Notes: generated by a model not told the origin, from the sequence alone. DNA of 64,000 nt from an uncultured Collinsella sp. (GCA_958348225.1 CATVYG010000008.1:3322-67321), one strand, 5' to 3'. Positions 7,355 to 19,018 are shown, counted from the stretch's first letter. Numbers and translations are program-made.

Positions 7355-8584
7355 ATGGATCGAAACGAGCTCGACCCCAGCGTCCCCAGCGCCACGGAGG
7401 TCAAGAAGATCCCCCTCATCATTAAGGTGTACGCCGCCCTGTGCATCCTGTCCGGCGTGGGCACGCTCCCGTCGGTCGCCGCCTTTATGTGGCAGGTCAT
7501 CACCGCGCTCATCAACGGCAACGCCGCCACCAAGCTCGGCGACAACACGCTCGTCGCGGTCGGCCTTATCGTCGCCGGCATCATGCTTTCGGCGGCGAGC
7601 GCGGTCATCTTAATCATCTTCGGCCTGGACCTTATCAAGAACCAGCGCCGCAACGCCGCGCGCCTGTCCTATATCCTTATCGCATTTACTGTCGTTGAGC
7701 TTTTGGTCGACGTGATGCTCCAGGGTATCGGGCCGTTCTTGCTGCGCCCCGCCATCCAGCTCGGCATCCTCATCGCGCTTTCGGCCACCGTTGACCCCAC
7801 GCTTCGTCAGGAGCGCGAACTGCAGCGCCGCCTGCAGGAGATGCTCGATCGCGACGCCGCCGCCGAGGGTATGCTCGGCCGCGATGAGACCGGAGAAGGC
7901 TACATCAAGCTCAACTACTTCAACCTGTTCTGGGTATTCTTTGTCTGCTGCGTACTGGGCCTCATCCTGGAGGACATCTGGCATATGACGGTCGATGACC
8001 CGGGCGTCTACCAGAACCGCGCCGGCATGCTGTTTGGCCCCTTCAGTCCCATCTACGGATTTGGCGCCGTACTCATGACCATGGTGCTCAACCGCTTCTA
8101 CAAAAAGAACCCCATCGTTATCTTTTTGGTGAGTGCCCTGCTTGGCGCAAGCTTTGAGGTGTTCGTGGGCTGGTTTATGCAGACCTCGTTCGGTGTGGTC
8201 TCGTGGAGCTACTCGCATATGAAGCTCTTTGGCATGCCCGATCCGCTCGCCGTGCTTACGGGCGGACGCACCTGCACGGGCTTCGCCTGCCTGTGGGGCC
8301 TGGGCGGACTCATCTGGATCAAGCTGCTGCTGCCCAGATTGCTCAAACTCATCAACATGATTCCCTGGAAGAGCCGCTACTCGGCCACCGTCATCTTTAC
8401 CATCATCATGCTGGTCGACGGCGTCATGACGCTGCAATCGCTCGACTACTGGTACCAGCGTGTCAACGACACCGTCAACGATATTCCCGTTGCGCAGTTC
8501 TACGGCAAGTACTTCGACAATGAGTATATGGAAAATCGCTTCCAAAGTATGACCATGAGCCCCAAGGACGCCACACGCGTATAG
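7355..8584 (+). CDS. Multi-pass membrane protein, CmpB-like 'ABC-transporter type IV' family (PF06541-like)
   Basis: A 409-residue integral membrane protein. The N-terminal part has about four hydrophobic segments (residues 22-150). A charged cytoplasmic stretch (about 150-190, QRRLQEMLDRD) follows, then the domain typical of the putative type IV ABC permeases: NLFWVFFVCCVLGLILE, the motif NRAGMLFGPFSPIYGFGA, and KNPIVIFLVSALLGASFEV. The family's function is not established. There is no ABC ATPase gene beside it, so a transport role is only a family label. The ATG at 7355 has GAGAAAGG upstream. It is a single-gene unit closed by the terminator at 8622-8664. Confidence 0.75.
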   Translation: MDRNELDPSVPSATEVKKIPLIIKVYAALCILSGVGTLPSVAAFMWQVITALINGNAATKLGDNTLVAVGLIVAGIMLSAASAVILIIFGLDLIKNQRRNAARLSYILIAFTVVELLVDVMLQGIGPFLLRPAIQLGILIALSATVDPTLRQERELQRRLQEMLDRDAAAEGMLGRDETGEGYIKLNYFNLFWVFFVCCVLGLILEDIWHMTVDDPGVYQNRAGMLFGPFSPIYGFGAVLMTMVLNRFYKKNPIVIFLVSALLGASFEVFVGWFMQTSFGVVSWSYSHMKLFGMPDPLAVLTGGRTCTGFACLWGLGGLIWIKLLLPRLLKLINMIPWKSRYSATVIFTIIMLVDGVMTLQSLDYWYQRVNDTVNDIPVAQFYGKYFDNEYMENRFQSMTMSPKDATRV

Positions 8585-8621
8585 CGCGGGCGACGGCGCA
8601 AACCGGTCTCAACGGATAAGT

Positions 8622-8664
8622 AAGCCCGCTGGCAGTTCAATCCTAACTGCCAGCGGGCTTTTGC
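8622..8664 (+). terminator. Rho-independent terminator after the CmpB-like gene
   Basis: A 16-bp perfect stem (8622-8637 with 8645-8660), 7-nt loop CAATCCT, then TTTTGC. It lies between convergent genes and may also serve the MoaE-like gene from the other side (AA-rich left flank is weak). Confidence 0.85.
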
Positions 8665-8694
8665 TATAGATGGGCTCGAGTTGATCGCAAAGCC

Positions 8695-9114
8695 CTATGC
8701 CTCGCGCTCGACCTCATTCACGCATTCATTCTTGATGGTGCCGACAAGCGACTGCAGGGCATCGACCACATGCGGACGAATGTCTCCGCCAATGAGCACG
8801 AGCATGATGTCATCGCCCACGGAAAGCTCACCGCTCGCCAGCCACACGCGCACATAGCCGATACCCGGCATCGCTCGCGTCGCCTCGATGGCAGACCGCA
8901 CCTTTTCGGCATCGTAGTCAAAGACCATGCCGCCCACCTTGTGGCCCGGCGCCACGCCATCGGTCTCGATTCCGCGCACCTCGGCCTTGGGCGTCGCGCG
9001 CACCACACCGTTATGTGTCAGATACATACCGCACGCAGGTGCCGACGAATCGGCCTTGGCCTCGCGCAGCCAAGCATCAACCGAAGGCATCATTTTGCCA
9101 TTCTCGAGCATCAT
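8695..9114 (-). CDS. MoaE-like protein (molybdopterin synthase large subunit fold), probably divergent
   Basis: A 139-residue protein that aligns with MoaE: GMYLTHNGVVR matches the strand near GAVVTFTGKVRN of E. coli MoaE, and YVRVWLASGELSVGDDIMLVLI matches the following RVTVIHRIGEL...GDEIVFVGV region. Near the end TIKNE keeps one active-site-like lysine, but the WK(K/R)E that supplies the second is replaced by NEVERE, and the HR pair reads IR. No moaA, moaC or moaD lies nearby. It may be a minimal MoaE working with remote partners, or a derivative with another role. The start is ATG 9114 or 9111; GGGAGA lies just upstream. It is read after the sortase gene on the same strand. Confidence 0.6.
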   Translation of the reverse strand: MMLENGKMMPSVDAWLREAKADSSAPACGMYLTHNGVVRATPKAEVRGIETDGVAPGHKVGGMVFDYDAEKVRSAIEATRAMPGIGYVRVWLASGELSVGDDIMLVLIGGDIRPHVVDALQSLVGTIKNECVNEVEREA

Positions 9115-9131
9115 TTCTCCCTTACCGTCGT

Positions 9132-9169
9132 CGAGTAGCCAATTTGGAACGGGGCTTTTTTAGCTACTC
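9132..9169. repeat. Hairpin with 23-nt loop between sortase and MoaE-like genes
   Basis: GAGTAGC (9133-9139) pairs with GCTACTC (9163-9169) around CAATTTGGAACGGGGC plus a T-run. The layout (short GC stem, long loop with GGGG) resembles the GGGGAC hairpins, but the loop sequence is different. On the minus strand it could weakly end the sortase transcript. Confidence 0.35.
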
Positions 9170-9178
9170 TCGAACAAC

Positions 9179-10177
9179 TTATTCCTCGACCGGCGTGAGC
9201 ACCATGACAGCACGCGTGTTGCTCAGCGATAACGAACGACAGGTCACAAGCGTTACGACCTTGGTTGCCGAAGCAGCACGATCGGTGGCATCGCTCGCCA
9301 CGGCAGAGGCACCGTCGAGCATCTCGGACAGGTAGTTCTTGAGCCCGTCGTCGCCCTCAAAATTGGGCGTGCGCGCCTTGGCATACGTGTCCTCGACAAC
9401 TTTGGTCGCCAGTGGTCGCAGTTTATACGTAGCATCCCGTGTGATGTAGTACACATATTCAATGCTATCGAACGTTGCCTGGTCAGTCGTATCCGAAATC
9501 ACGTTGAACATCGACCCATCGTTCATATGGTGTCCGTAGATCGTGGTCTGCTGGTCAACCATTCCCGGCGCGGTATCGTCGCTGTCCAAGAAGATCGCAC
9601 CCGATGCATTGGACGTACCGTCAAACAGCGTGTTGAGGTATTTGGAGTTGTTATTGGTCTGCACCACGGGATAGTTGATGTTGGTTCCCGGCGCGTAAAT
9701 CCAACCCACAACCTCGGGATTTGTCTGAGCAAGTGCATCGAAGTCAATAATCGGCACGCCGCTGGCGTCCTTATCGCTTACATATTGCTTCTCGATTTTC
9801 TGGTACGAATCGCTTGCCTGCTTATAGCCAATCTGCGCGTTGATAAAGATGGCAGCGGCGGCGACAATCAGGCCGATGCCGATGATGATGAGCAGAATGG
9901 GAATAATGGAGCGGCGCTTTTTGCGCGGCGGCTCGGTGTAATCCGACGGCGCGGCATGCGATGAAGACCGGGGCGGCTTCTTAGCGTTGCTATAAGATGA
10001 AGGTCGATATGCGGCTGGCGCGTCCTGTCGACGATGCGTCGCCGGCGTCACGGGGCGCGGCGCGCGCGGCTGCTGAGGAGAGGATGTCCGACCCTGCTGT
10101 GCCGCATGGGCAGCACCCGGCTTCGACGGATCGGGAATCTGAGAAGCCTTGAATCGTTTTCCCTGATAGTCGGACAT
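9179..10177 (-). CDS. srtB: Class B sortase
   Basis: A membrane-bound transpeptidase that cleaves a sorting signal and attaches proteins to the cell wall. It has 332 residues: a Pro/Arg-rich cytoplasmic tail (1-88), one membrane segment (about 91-112) and an extracellular catalytic domain. The domain carries VVGWIYAPGTNINYPVVQ, YGHHMND (catalytic His), TLVTC (Cys313) and SNTR (Arg322), the sortase B order and spacing. The ATG at 10177 has AAGGAGA upstream; the longer reading frame into purE sequence is not needed. No NPQTN-type substrate lies beside it, and the LPATG protein at 60-63 kb carries a class A-like signal. It follows purE by 35 bases on the same strand. Confidence 0.88.
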   Translation of the reverse strand: MSDYQGKRFKASQIPDPSKPGAAHAAQQGRTSSPQQPRAPRPVTPATHRRQDAPAAYRPSSYSNAKKPPRSSSHAAPSDYTEPPRKKRRSIIPILLIIIGIGLIVAAAAIFINAQIGYKQASDSYQKIEKQYVSDKDASGVPIIDFDALAQTNPEVVGWIYAPGTNINYPVVQTNNNSKYLNTLFDGTSNASGAIFLDSDDTAPGMVDQQTTIYGHHMNDGSMFNVISDTTDQATFDSIEYVYYITRDATYKLRPLATKVVEDTYAKARTPNFEGDDGLKNYLSEMLDGASAVASDATDRAASATKVVTLVTCRSLSLSNTRAVMVLTPVEE

Positions 10178-10212
10178 GGCTCTCCTTATACTGCGGTGAA
10201 ACGGCGGAACGC

Positions 10213-10677
10213 CTAGGCGTCGGCCATCTCCTGCTTCATCTTCTCGATAACCTTGCGGTACTCGGGGTCGCAAGCGCCCAGAATCTGCGTGGCGTAGATG
10301 GCGGCGTTCTTGGCGCCGTTGATGGCAACGCAGGCCACGGGCACGCCCGAAGGCATCTGCACCATCGACAGCAGCGAATCCATGCCGCCCAGGTCACTCG
10401 TCTTCATAGGCACGCCGATGACCGGCAGCGGCGTAAAGGCAGCCACGACACCACCCAGGTGAGCGGCCTTGCCGGCGGCAGCGATAATCACTTTGATGCC
10501 GCGATCGGCAGCAGTCGAAGCCCACTCGTGGACCTTCGCCGGTGTGCGGTGTGCGCTCGCAATGACAAGCTCATAGGGCACACCGAGCGCCTCGAGCTCG
10601 GCGGTGCAACCTTCCATAACGCCCAGATCGGACTTGGAGCCCATGATGATCCCGACAACCGGCTTTTGATCTGCCAT
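10213..10677 (-). CDS. purE: 5-(carboxyamino)imidazole ribonucleotide mutase
   Basis: Converts N5-CAIR to CAIR in purine synthesis. The 154-residue protein has the class I PurE signature throughout: GIIMGSKSDLGVM, IASAHRTP, IIAAAGKAAHLGGV and PVIGVPM. No purK lies nearby, so the carboxyamino substrate must be made by a remote purK, or the enzyme acts as an AIR carboxylase; class I PurE is normally the mutase. The ATG at 10677 has AGGAGGT 8 bases upstream; the TTG two codons earlier is not needed. A -10-like TATACT and a small ACTACT/AGTAGT hairpin lie in the leader. Confidence 0.96.
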   Translation of the reverse strand: MADQKPVVGIIMGSKSDLGVMEGCTAELEALGVPYELVIASAHRTPAKVHEWASTAADRGIKVIIAAAGKAAHLGGVVAAFTPLPVIGVPMKTSDLGGMDSLLSMVQMPSGVPVACVAINGAKNAAIYATQILGACDPEYRKVIEKMKQEMADA

Positions 10678-10740
10678 AAACAAAGACCTCCTGTTGAGAG
10701 CGGTGACGCGGCCAATCCGCGACCCTTAACTACTGAGAGT

Positions 10741-10746
10741 AGTATA
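10741..10746 (-). promoter_or_regulatory. Candidate -10 element for purE
   Basis: TATACT on the minus strand, 63 bases upstream of the purE ATG. The downstream leader has a 6-bp hairpin (ACTACT-CTC-AGTAGT). There is no recognisable -35; the GC-rich palindrome begins where it would be. Confidence 0.35.
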
Positions 10747-10763
10747 GCTGCTCCCGTCCCTGC

Positions 10764-10868
10764 GGTCCCCGGGTGCCCCGCGTCGGGCTGGGTTTTTATC
10801 TTCGCTCCCCTTGCTTCGCAAAGTCGCTCAGACAATAAACCCAGCCCGCCGCGGGGCACCCGGGGACC
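10764..10868. repeat. Long palindrome IR-A (32-bp arms)
   Basis: Arms 10764-10795 and 10837-10868 match at 31 of 32 positions, are very GC rich and enclose 41 bases. On the minus strand the loop holds ACTTTGCGAAGC, matching ACTTCGCGAAGC in the loop of IR-B2. It lies in the purE upstream region, not obviously at a transcript end. Confidence 0.7.
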
Positions 10869-10907
10869 TACCGGGAATTGCCATGACGTACGTTGGCTGA
10901 ATTATTA

Positions 10908-10947
10908 GTGTGGGCCCTGCCGTTCGAACGAACGGCAGGGCCCACAC
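10908..10947. repeat. 17-bp perfect hairpin in the carB-purE spacer
   Basis: GTGTGGGCCCTGCCGTT pairs perfectly with 10931-10947 around a six-base loop CGAACG. Neither side carries a strong T-run (CATTTTC on the plus side), so a classical terminator is uncertain. Confidence 0.5.
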
Positions 10948-11018
10948 TCATTTTCTATTCAGCCCTAGTCATCGCGCAAAGCCCCTTCGGCAGCACACGG
11001 TGCAACCGAGTCACCGCA

Positions 11019-11103
11019 GGCCGGGGCGGGAGGCGGTCCTTTCTCTCGGAAAACTTCGCGAAGCCCAGTTTCCGAGAGAAAGTGTTCGTCTCCCGCCCCG
11101 GCC
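11019..11103. repeat. Nested palindrome IR-B2 downstream of carB
   Basis: Outer arms GGCCGGGGCGGGA (11019-11031) and 11091-11103 pair over 13 bp. An inner stem (11039-11055 with 11067-11082, one bulge) holds the loop TCGCGAAGCCC. The sequence ACTTCGCGAAGC at 11053-11064 matches the core of IR-A. The element is 12 bases past the carB stop and may act as its transcript end. Confidence 0.6.
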
Positions 11104-11114
11104 GGCCAGGTCAA

Positions 11115-14429
<3,315 letters not shown>

Positions 14430-14430
14430 G

Positions 14431-15870
14431 TTAGTTCTCCTCGGTCTCAGCGGTCTCGGACTCAGCAAAGTTCCAGCCGGCAAGGCGGTCCTTCGCGGTG
14501 TCGATGTCCAGGTAGTTCTCCTCGCCGTCCATGAGTCGCGTAAAGGCGGTAAAGAGATAGTGGGCATCGGTGGGGCCAGGCGAGGCCTCGGGGTGGTACT
14601 GGACCGAGAAGCACGGTGCGTCGAGCAGCTGGATGCCCTCGGCGGTGCCGTCGTTGAGGTTCACGTGCGTCAGGCGAATGCGACCAAAGCGCTCGTTCAT
14701 CACGACCGGCGCGATTCCGCGGCGCACCCAGACGCGCAGATCTCCATCGGCCGCATGCTCGGTCTCGCCGCCGGAAAGCTCGGGGACAAGCTTGCCCAAG
14801 CTGGGGAACAGCAGGCCAAAGCCATGGTTTTGCGCGGTGATCTCCACACGGCGGCTTACCAGGTTCATAACCGGCTGGTTGCCACCGCGGTGACCGAACT
14901 TAAGCTTTTCCATCTGGGCGCCGCAGGCCAGGCTGATCATCTGGTGACCAAGACAAATACCAAAGACCGGCACCTTGCCGATCAGCTGCTGCACCTGCTC
15001 GTAGGTCTCCACCACGGCGTCGGGGTCGCCGGGGCCATTGGACAAAAAGACGCCGTCGGGATTCATGTCGAGCACCTCACTCGCGGGCGTGTCCCACGGC
15101 ACGACGGTAAGGTCGCAGCCGGCGCGGACCAGCCCCTCCAGAATGCCGCGCTTCACACCGCAGTCGTAGGCGACCACGTTGTGACGGGCAGGAGCGGCAG
15201 CCGAAAGCGCAAAGTCATGCGTGGCAGGCAGGTCGGCAGCCACAAACTCATGAGGCGCGGGGCAACTTACGGTCTTGACCAGGTTCTCGCCTACCAGCGT
15301 GGGCGCTGCGGCCAGACGCTCGGCAAGCTCGTCGACGTCGAAGATCTCGGTCGAGATAATGCCCATCTTGGAACCATTGTCGCGCAGGTGGCGTACCAGA
15401 GCGCGGGTGTCGACGCCCTCGATAGCGACGATGCCGTGGGCGCGCAGATACTCCGGCACGCTGACGGCCGAGCGCCAGTTAGAAGGCGTGGCGCACATGT
15501 CGCGAACGATCATGCCGCGCATAGCCGGAGCGCTCGCAGGGCGCACGGCGTCGCCGGGGAAGGCCGACTGGACGTCGGTCTCGTCGATACCGTAGTTGCC
15601 AATCTGCGGATAGGTCATGGTTACGATTTGGCCGGCATAACTCGGGTCGGTCATGACCTCAAAGTAGCCCTCGAGCGAGGTATTGAAGCAGACTTCGCCG
15701 GTCGCGGTGCCCTCAGCGCCGCATGCACGTCCATAAAAAATGGTCCCATCCTCAAGATACAGGATGCAGGGACCGCAGGTGCCCTTGCTGGTTTTGGCCA
15801 GCATACGCTGGCAAAGCTCGCTGGGCGCGAAGGTGCGGGCGGCAGCGCCCGCGGTATGGTTGTTCGCCAT
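14431..15870 (-). CDS. carA: Carbamoyl-phosphate synthase small (glutaminase) subunit
   Basis: Hydrolyses glutamine and channels ammonia to CarB. It has 479 residues, against about 380 for E. coli, because of an N-terminal stretch and a loop near QNHGFGLLFPSLGKLVPELSG that is longer than usual. The class I amidotransferase triad is present: GICLGHQ with the nucleophilic Cys, and QYHPEASPGPTD with His and Glu. The CPSase small-chain domain starts PCILYLEDGTIFYGRACG. The ATG at 15870 has AAGGAG 4 bases upstream, and a hairpin with loop CTGTGA abuts that site (see the regulatory feature). Co-transcribed with carB. Confidence 0.96.
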   Translation of the reverse strand: MANNHTAGAAARTFAPSELCQRMLAKTSKGTCGPCILYLEDGTIFYGRACGAEGTATGEVCFNTSLEGYFEVMTDPSYAGQIVTMTYPQIGNYGIDETDVQSAFPGDAVRPASAPAMRGMIVRDMCATPSNWRSAVSVPEYLRAHGIVAIEGVDTRALVRHLRDNGSKMGIISTEIFDVDELAERLAAAPTLVGENLVKTVSCPAPHEFVAADLPATHDFALSAAAPARHNVVAYDCGVKRGILEGLVRAGCDLTVVPWDTPASEVLDMNPDGVFLSNGPGDPDAVVETYEQVQQLIGKVPVFGICLGHQMISLACGAQMEKLKFGHRGGNQPVMNLVSRRVEITAQNHGFGLLFPSLGKLVPELSGGETEHAADGDLRVWVRRGIAPVVMNERFGRIRLTHVNLNDGTAEGIQLLDAPCFSVQYHPEASPGPTDAHYLFTAFTRLMDGEENYLDIDTAKDRLAGWNFAESETAETEEN

Positions 15871-15874
15871 AATT

Positions 15875-15899
15875 CTCCTTCCCGGTCTCACAGGACCGG
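15875..15899 (-). promoter_or_regulatory. PyrR-binding-loop-like hairpin overlapping the carA ribosome-binding region
   Basis: On the minus strand CCGGTC-CTGTGA-GACCGG (15882-15899) is followed, one base later, by AAGGAG (15875-15880) and the carA ATG. The loop fits the CNGNGA consensus of PyrR-binding loops. The placement suggests translational control by UMP-bound PyrR, as proposed for pyr genes of other actinobacteria. No pyrR gene is in the window, so this is inference from motif and position. Confidence 0.5.
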
Positions 15900-16028
15900 C
15901 TTAAAGGTGTGTAGTTAGGCCTCGCGGTATTGTAACCGCAAGCATGCCTCATGGCGTTAATTTCATCGAAATGTTTACGAAATGATAATTATGACTTTCT
16001 ATGCATAATGTTTTTTAATCCCCGTCCC

Positions 16029-16069
16029 AAAAAAATCATCCCGCGGGGCTTGTGGCTCACGCGGGATGA
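16029..16069 (-). terminator. Rho-independent terminator of the 16.1-17.0 kb gene
   Basis: On the minus strand TCATCCCGCG pairs with CGCGGGATGA (16060-16069 with 16036-16045) around a 14-nt loop, followed by TTTTTTT. It lies directly past the stop at 16077. Confidence 0.9.
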
Positions 16070-16076
16070 TGGCGTC

Positions 16077-17042
16077 TTATTTTTTCTTGTCCTGCTCCAG
16101 CAGTTCGGACGGTGTGCGATCGGGCTTGCCGCCGCGGAAAATCTCGCGGCCATGCAGACGATGTTCCAGGTCACGCTCGGCCTTTTCCTCGTCAATCTTG
16201 GTCTGGCTCACCACCGGGTCCTCAATCAACGACGACACCGAGTTCACCTGTTTCTGAATGCGCTCGGCGATGGTGTCATCCATACTCACGATGCGCATCT
16301 TCCAGTCGATACTCGTGGCGTTGGATGAGCTCTTGGTCCACACGAACGTCAAAATGGCGCTCTGGTGGCCCCGCGCGGGGAACATGCCAAAGAAGGAATC
16401 GTGCTGAATGTTGCTATCCTCGTCGATATAGGCGTGAACGTTATACACCACGCGGTCGATCTTGTCGTTGAGCAGCGCGTTGGTCGCAAGCGCCGCGGCC
16501 TGGATCTGCCCGTTGGACAGCAGCTCGAGCTCGTTGGCAGACGATGTGTCCAACACCGTCACCTCGACCGTGCCCGTACGCTCATCGGCTTCATCGACGG
16601 TAAAGTCGATCGGGAACTGCGTAAAGCCGTTGCCCCACTCGAGTCCACCCTTGAGCGCGGTCGAGACAGTATCTACCGAAACGCTCTCGGAGAGGTTCGC
16701 GGTGTTCAGACGACGCATCACGCCGTAGCCAATTTGCATGCCCACGATCAGCACCAAAATGCCGATAACCACGACCATGGCAGTCTTCGTAATGGTATGG
16801 CTCACCTGCGAACCCGAAGGGTCGTCCTCGGACAGCGGGTCGATATGTTTTGCCTGGCTCGCGCGGTCCTCGCTGCGCAGCTGCGCTAGCGCCGCTTTGT
16901 CACCGCGCTTGGCCGCAGCCTCCTTCTCACGCATGCGCTCGGTGCGCTTTTTGGCGAGCGTGGGATCCAAGACGCCGGATGCATCGATTTCGGAGAATAA
17001 CTCCGTCACTTCTTCCGGAGTCAAAGGGTTCTTGTCAGCCAT
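16077..17042 (-). CDS. Conserved hypothetical single-pass membrane protein
   Basis: I do not recognise a named family. The 321 residues divide into an N-terminal charged, helical cytoplasmic part (1-80, many Lys/Arg/Glu), one membrane segment (about 88-108, TAMVVVIGILVLIVGMQIGYG) and an extracytoplasmic domain (about 110-290). That domain has alternating beta-like segments (TGTVEVTVLDTSS, RVVYNVHAYIDED, SAILTFVWTKSSS). The last 40 residues are charged. It is read in the same direction as the ABC exporter upstream (19-base gap), so the two may be one transcript, and it ends at a strong terminator. A role with the exporter is only a guess from position. Confidence 0.75.
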   Translation of the reverse strand: MADKNPLTPEEVTELFSEIDASGVLDPTLAKKRTERMREKEAAAKRGDKAALAQLRSEDRASQAKHIDPLSEDDPSGSQVSHTITKTAMVVVIGILVLIVGMQIGYGVMRRLNTANLSESVSVDTVSTALKGGLEWGNGFTQFPIDFTVDEADERTGTVEVTVLDTSSANELELLSNGQIQAAALATNALLNDKIDRVVYNVHAYIDEDSNIQHDSFFGMFPARGHQSAILTFVWTKSSSNATSIDWKMRIVSMDDTIAERIQKQVNSVSSLIEDPVVSQTKIDEEKAERDLEHRLHGREIFRGGKPDRTPSELLEQDKKK

Positions 17043-17061
17043 AAACTTCCTGTCATATCAA

Positions 17062-18834
17062 TCAGTCGAGCTCGTGCGCACGCGCACCTTCGAACTGCAT
17101 TCGATAGTAACGGGCATAGGTGCCGCCACGGGCGAGAAGCTCCTCGTGCGTGCCACGCTCCACAACGCGACCATGCTCAACGGTCGCAATCTCATCGGCA
17201 TGCTTAATGGTCGAAAGACGGTGGGCGATGATAATCGTGGTGCGGCCACGCGCCAGCTCTTCGAGTGACTCCTGCACCGCCTCCTCGCTCTCGTTATCCA
17301 AAGCACTCGTCGCCTCATCCAAAATAAGGATCTTGGGGTTCTTGAGAAACACACGCGCGATGGCAACGCGCTGCTTCTGTCCGCCCGAAAGACGGCTGCC
17401 GCGCTCGCCCACGACCGTGTCATAGCCCTGTGGAAGCGACTCGATAAAGGCATCGATATTGGCGCGACGGGCGGCGTCGGCGATCTCTTCCGCCGTAGCG
17501 TCCGGCTTGCCGTAGGCGATGTTCTCGCCAATCGTACCGTCAAACAGATAGACATCCTGCTGCACCAGGCCGATGGCGCGGCGCAGGCTCTGCTGCGTCA
17601 CATCACGCACGTCCTGGCCGTCGATGCTAATGGATCCGGCAGCCACGTCATAAAAGCGCGGCAGCAGCGAACAGGTCGTGGACTTGCCGCCGCCCGAAGG
17701 GCCAACCAAAGCGATGGTCTGGCCGGGCTTGATAGACAGGTCCATGTGGTCGATAACAGGACGCTCGTCGGCATCGCCCTCGCCCAGCTCAACATCCTCG
17801 TAGTTAAAGCACACGTCGTGATACTCCACGGCGCCGGCAGTCACCTGCAGATCCGTAGCGCCCGGCTTGTCCTGGATATCCGGCGCCGTCGAGAGCACCT
17901 CGTCCATACGCTTAAAGCCGGCGATAGCCTTCTGATACGTTTCGGCCGAATTGACGAGCGTCTCAAGCGGCGTGCAGAACAGCGAAATATAGAGTGCAAA
18001 GGTCGCCATATCGACCGCCTGCAGCTGTCCCTGGGCGACCAGCCAGCCGCCCAGCAGCACCACGATCACATAGAGCACACCAGAGAGCAGGCCATACGTC
18101 GCGGTATAGACGCCCATGGCGTGATACATGTTCTCCTTGGACGAAAGATAGCGATTGTTGGAGGCGCGGAACTTGGCACGCTCGGTCTCCTCGTTGGCAA
18201 AGCTCTTGACCACGCGCATGCCCGCCAGCGAATCCTGCAGCTGCGCATTGATGCCGCTGATCTTTTTGCGGTTGTCGCTAAAGACCTCGCGCATACGCAT
18301 GTTTTGCCAAAACATGATGACCGCAAACGCCGCCGTCACCACGGCCATGGCGAGCGCCAGCACCGGGGCGATGGTAAAGAGGATCACAAACGAGCCGATA
18401 ATCTCGATGCCGCAGATGATGATCCACTCGGGCACGTGGTGCGCCGCCTCGCAGATATCGAACAGGTCGTTGACCACGCGGCTCATCATGTCGCCCGAGC
18501 TGTTGCGATCGAAGTACGCAAAGCTAAAGCGCTCATACTGGTCGAACAGGTCCTCGCGCATTTTGGACTCCATACGCGCGCCCATCACGTGACCCCAATA
18601 GCTCACAAAATAGCGGCAGGCGCAGCGGACGGCATACATCAGCACCAAGCCCACCGCGATCATGCCGAGCGCCTGCATAATGGCAGCCTGACCCTGAGTA
18701 AACAGCCCACCGGTCAAATTGCGCAGGATAATGGGGAACGCCAGGTCAATGGCGGCAAGCACCAGAGCACAAACAGTATCAGCAACAAAAAGCCCCATCT
18801 GGGGCTTGTAGTAAGAAAGAAACCTCTTCAGCAT
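17062..18834 (-). CDS. ABC exporter half-transporter (membrane + ATPase fusion, MsbA/MdlB type)
   Basis: A 590-residue half-transporter: six membrane segments (about 15-300), then the ATPase with Walker A GPSGGGKST, signature RLSGGQKQR, Walker B KILILDEATSALD and H-loop IIAHRLSTIKHAD. It presumably works as a homodimer; the substrate is unknown. I chose ATG 18834 (MLKRFLSYY), which has TAAGGTG upstream. A 33-codon in-frame extension to ATG 18933 has a stronger site (GAGGAGG), but it runs through copy 2 of the structured element and encodes no family sequence. Either an upstream start is really used or the element carries its own short reading frame fused in frame. Confidence 0.9.
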   Translation of the reverse strand: MLKRFLSYYKPQMGLFVADTVCALVLAAIDLAFPIILRNLTGGLFTQGQAAIMQALGMIAVGLVLMYAVRCACRYFVSYWGHVMGARMESKMREDLFDQYERFSFAYFDRNSSGDMMSRVVNDLFDICEAAHHVPEWIIICGIEIIGSFVILFTIAPVLALAMAVVTAAFAVIMFWQNMRMREVFSDNRKKISGINAQLQDSLAGMRVVKSFANEETERAKFRASNNRYLSSKENMYHAMGVYTATYGLLSGVLYVIVVLLGGWLVAQGQLQAVDMATFALYISLFCTPLETLVNSAETYQKAIAGFKRMDEVLSTAPDIQDKPGATDLQVTAGAVEYHDVCFNYEDVELGEGDADERPVIDHMDLSIKPGQTIALVGPSGGGKSTTCSLLPRFYDVAAGSISIDGQDVRDVTQQSLRRAIGLVQQDVYLFDGTIGENIAYGKPDATAEEIADAARRANIDAFIESLPQGYDTVVGERGSRLSGGQKQRVAIARVFLKNPKILILDEATSALDNESEEAVQESLEELARGRTTIIIAHRLSTIKHADEIATVEHGRVVERGTHEELLARGGTYARYYRMQFEGARAHELD

Positions 18835-18841
18835 AATCACC

Positions 18842-18990
18842 TTACGCGGTTTTACCAAACCGCGTTTCGTCTCGACGCTGCAAGTGCTCCATTTGGACAA
18901 TCTGGCCTTCAATCGTCGGTCGCGTATATCCATACGCTTTCCTCCTCTTTTAGGCCACCTTGTCTCAAATGGAGCACTTTCGCTGACTTA
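18842..18990 (-). ncRNA. Covarying structured element, copy 2 (leader of the ABC exporter)
   Basis: Read on the minus strand: TAAGTCAGCG, then P1 (14 bp, 966-979 with 882-895, offset 18000), loop CAAGG/GATTG, P2 (TGGCCT/AGGCCA), P3 (GCGTAT-GGAT-ATACGC), GCAGCGTCGAG and hairpin P4 ACGCGGTTT-GGTA-AAACCGCGT. Compared with copy 1 (706-856) the junctions and P4 are identical, while P1, P2 and P3 have different sequences that still pair. Between P2 and P3 lies GAGGAGGAAAGCGTATG, a ribosome-binding site with ATG at 18933. The element ends at the ribosome-binding site of the exporter, so here it would lie in a 5' leader. Confidence 0.6.
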
Positions 18991-19018
18991 CACAAACCTG
19001 CGGGATCATCCCCGCTCG

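Larger units (their letters stand above)
10678..11114. other. Gene-free spacer carB-purE with three palindromes
   Basis: This 437-base spacer has no supported gene. It holds the purE leader, palindrome IR-A (10764-10868), a 17-bp hairpin (10908-10947) and the nested palindrome IR-B2 (11019-11103). The unstructured remainder, 10948-11018, shows nothing I recognise. Confidence 0.7.

Noticed and set aside
18835..18933. 33-codon N-terminal extension of the ABC exporter from ATG 18933 with a strong GAGGAGG
   Set aside because: The sequence is that of the structured element and not of the transporter family. It is kept as an alternative start rather than the annotated one, though it may be translated.
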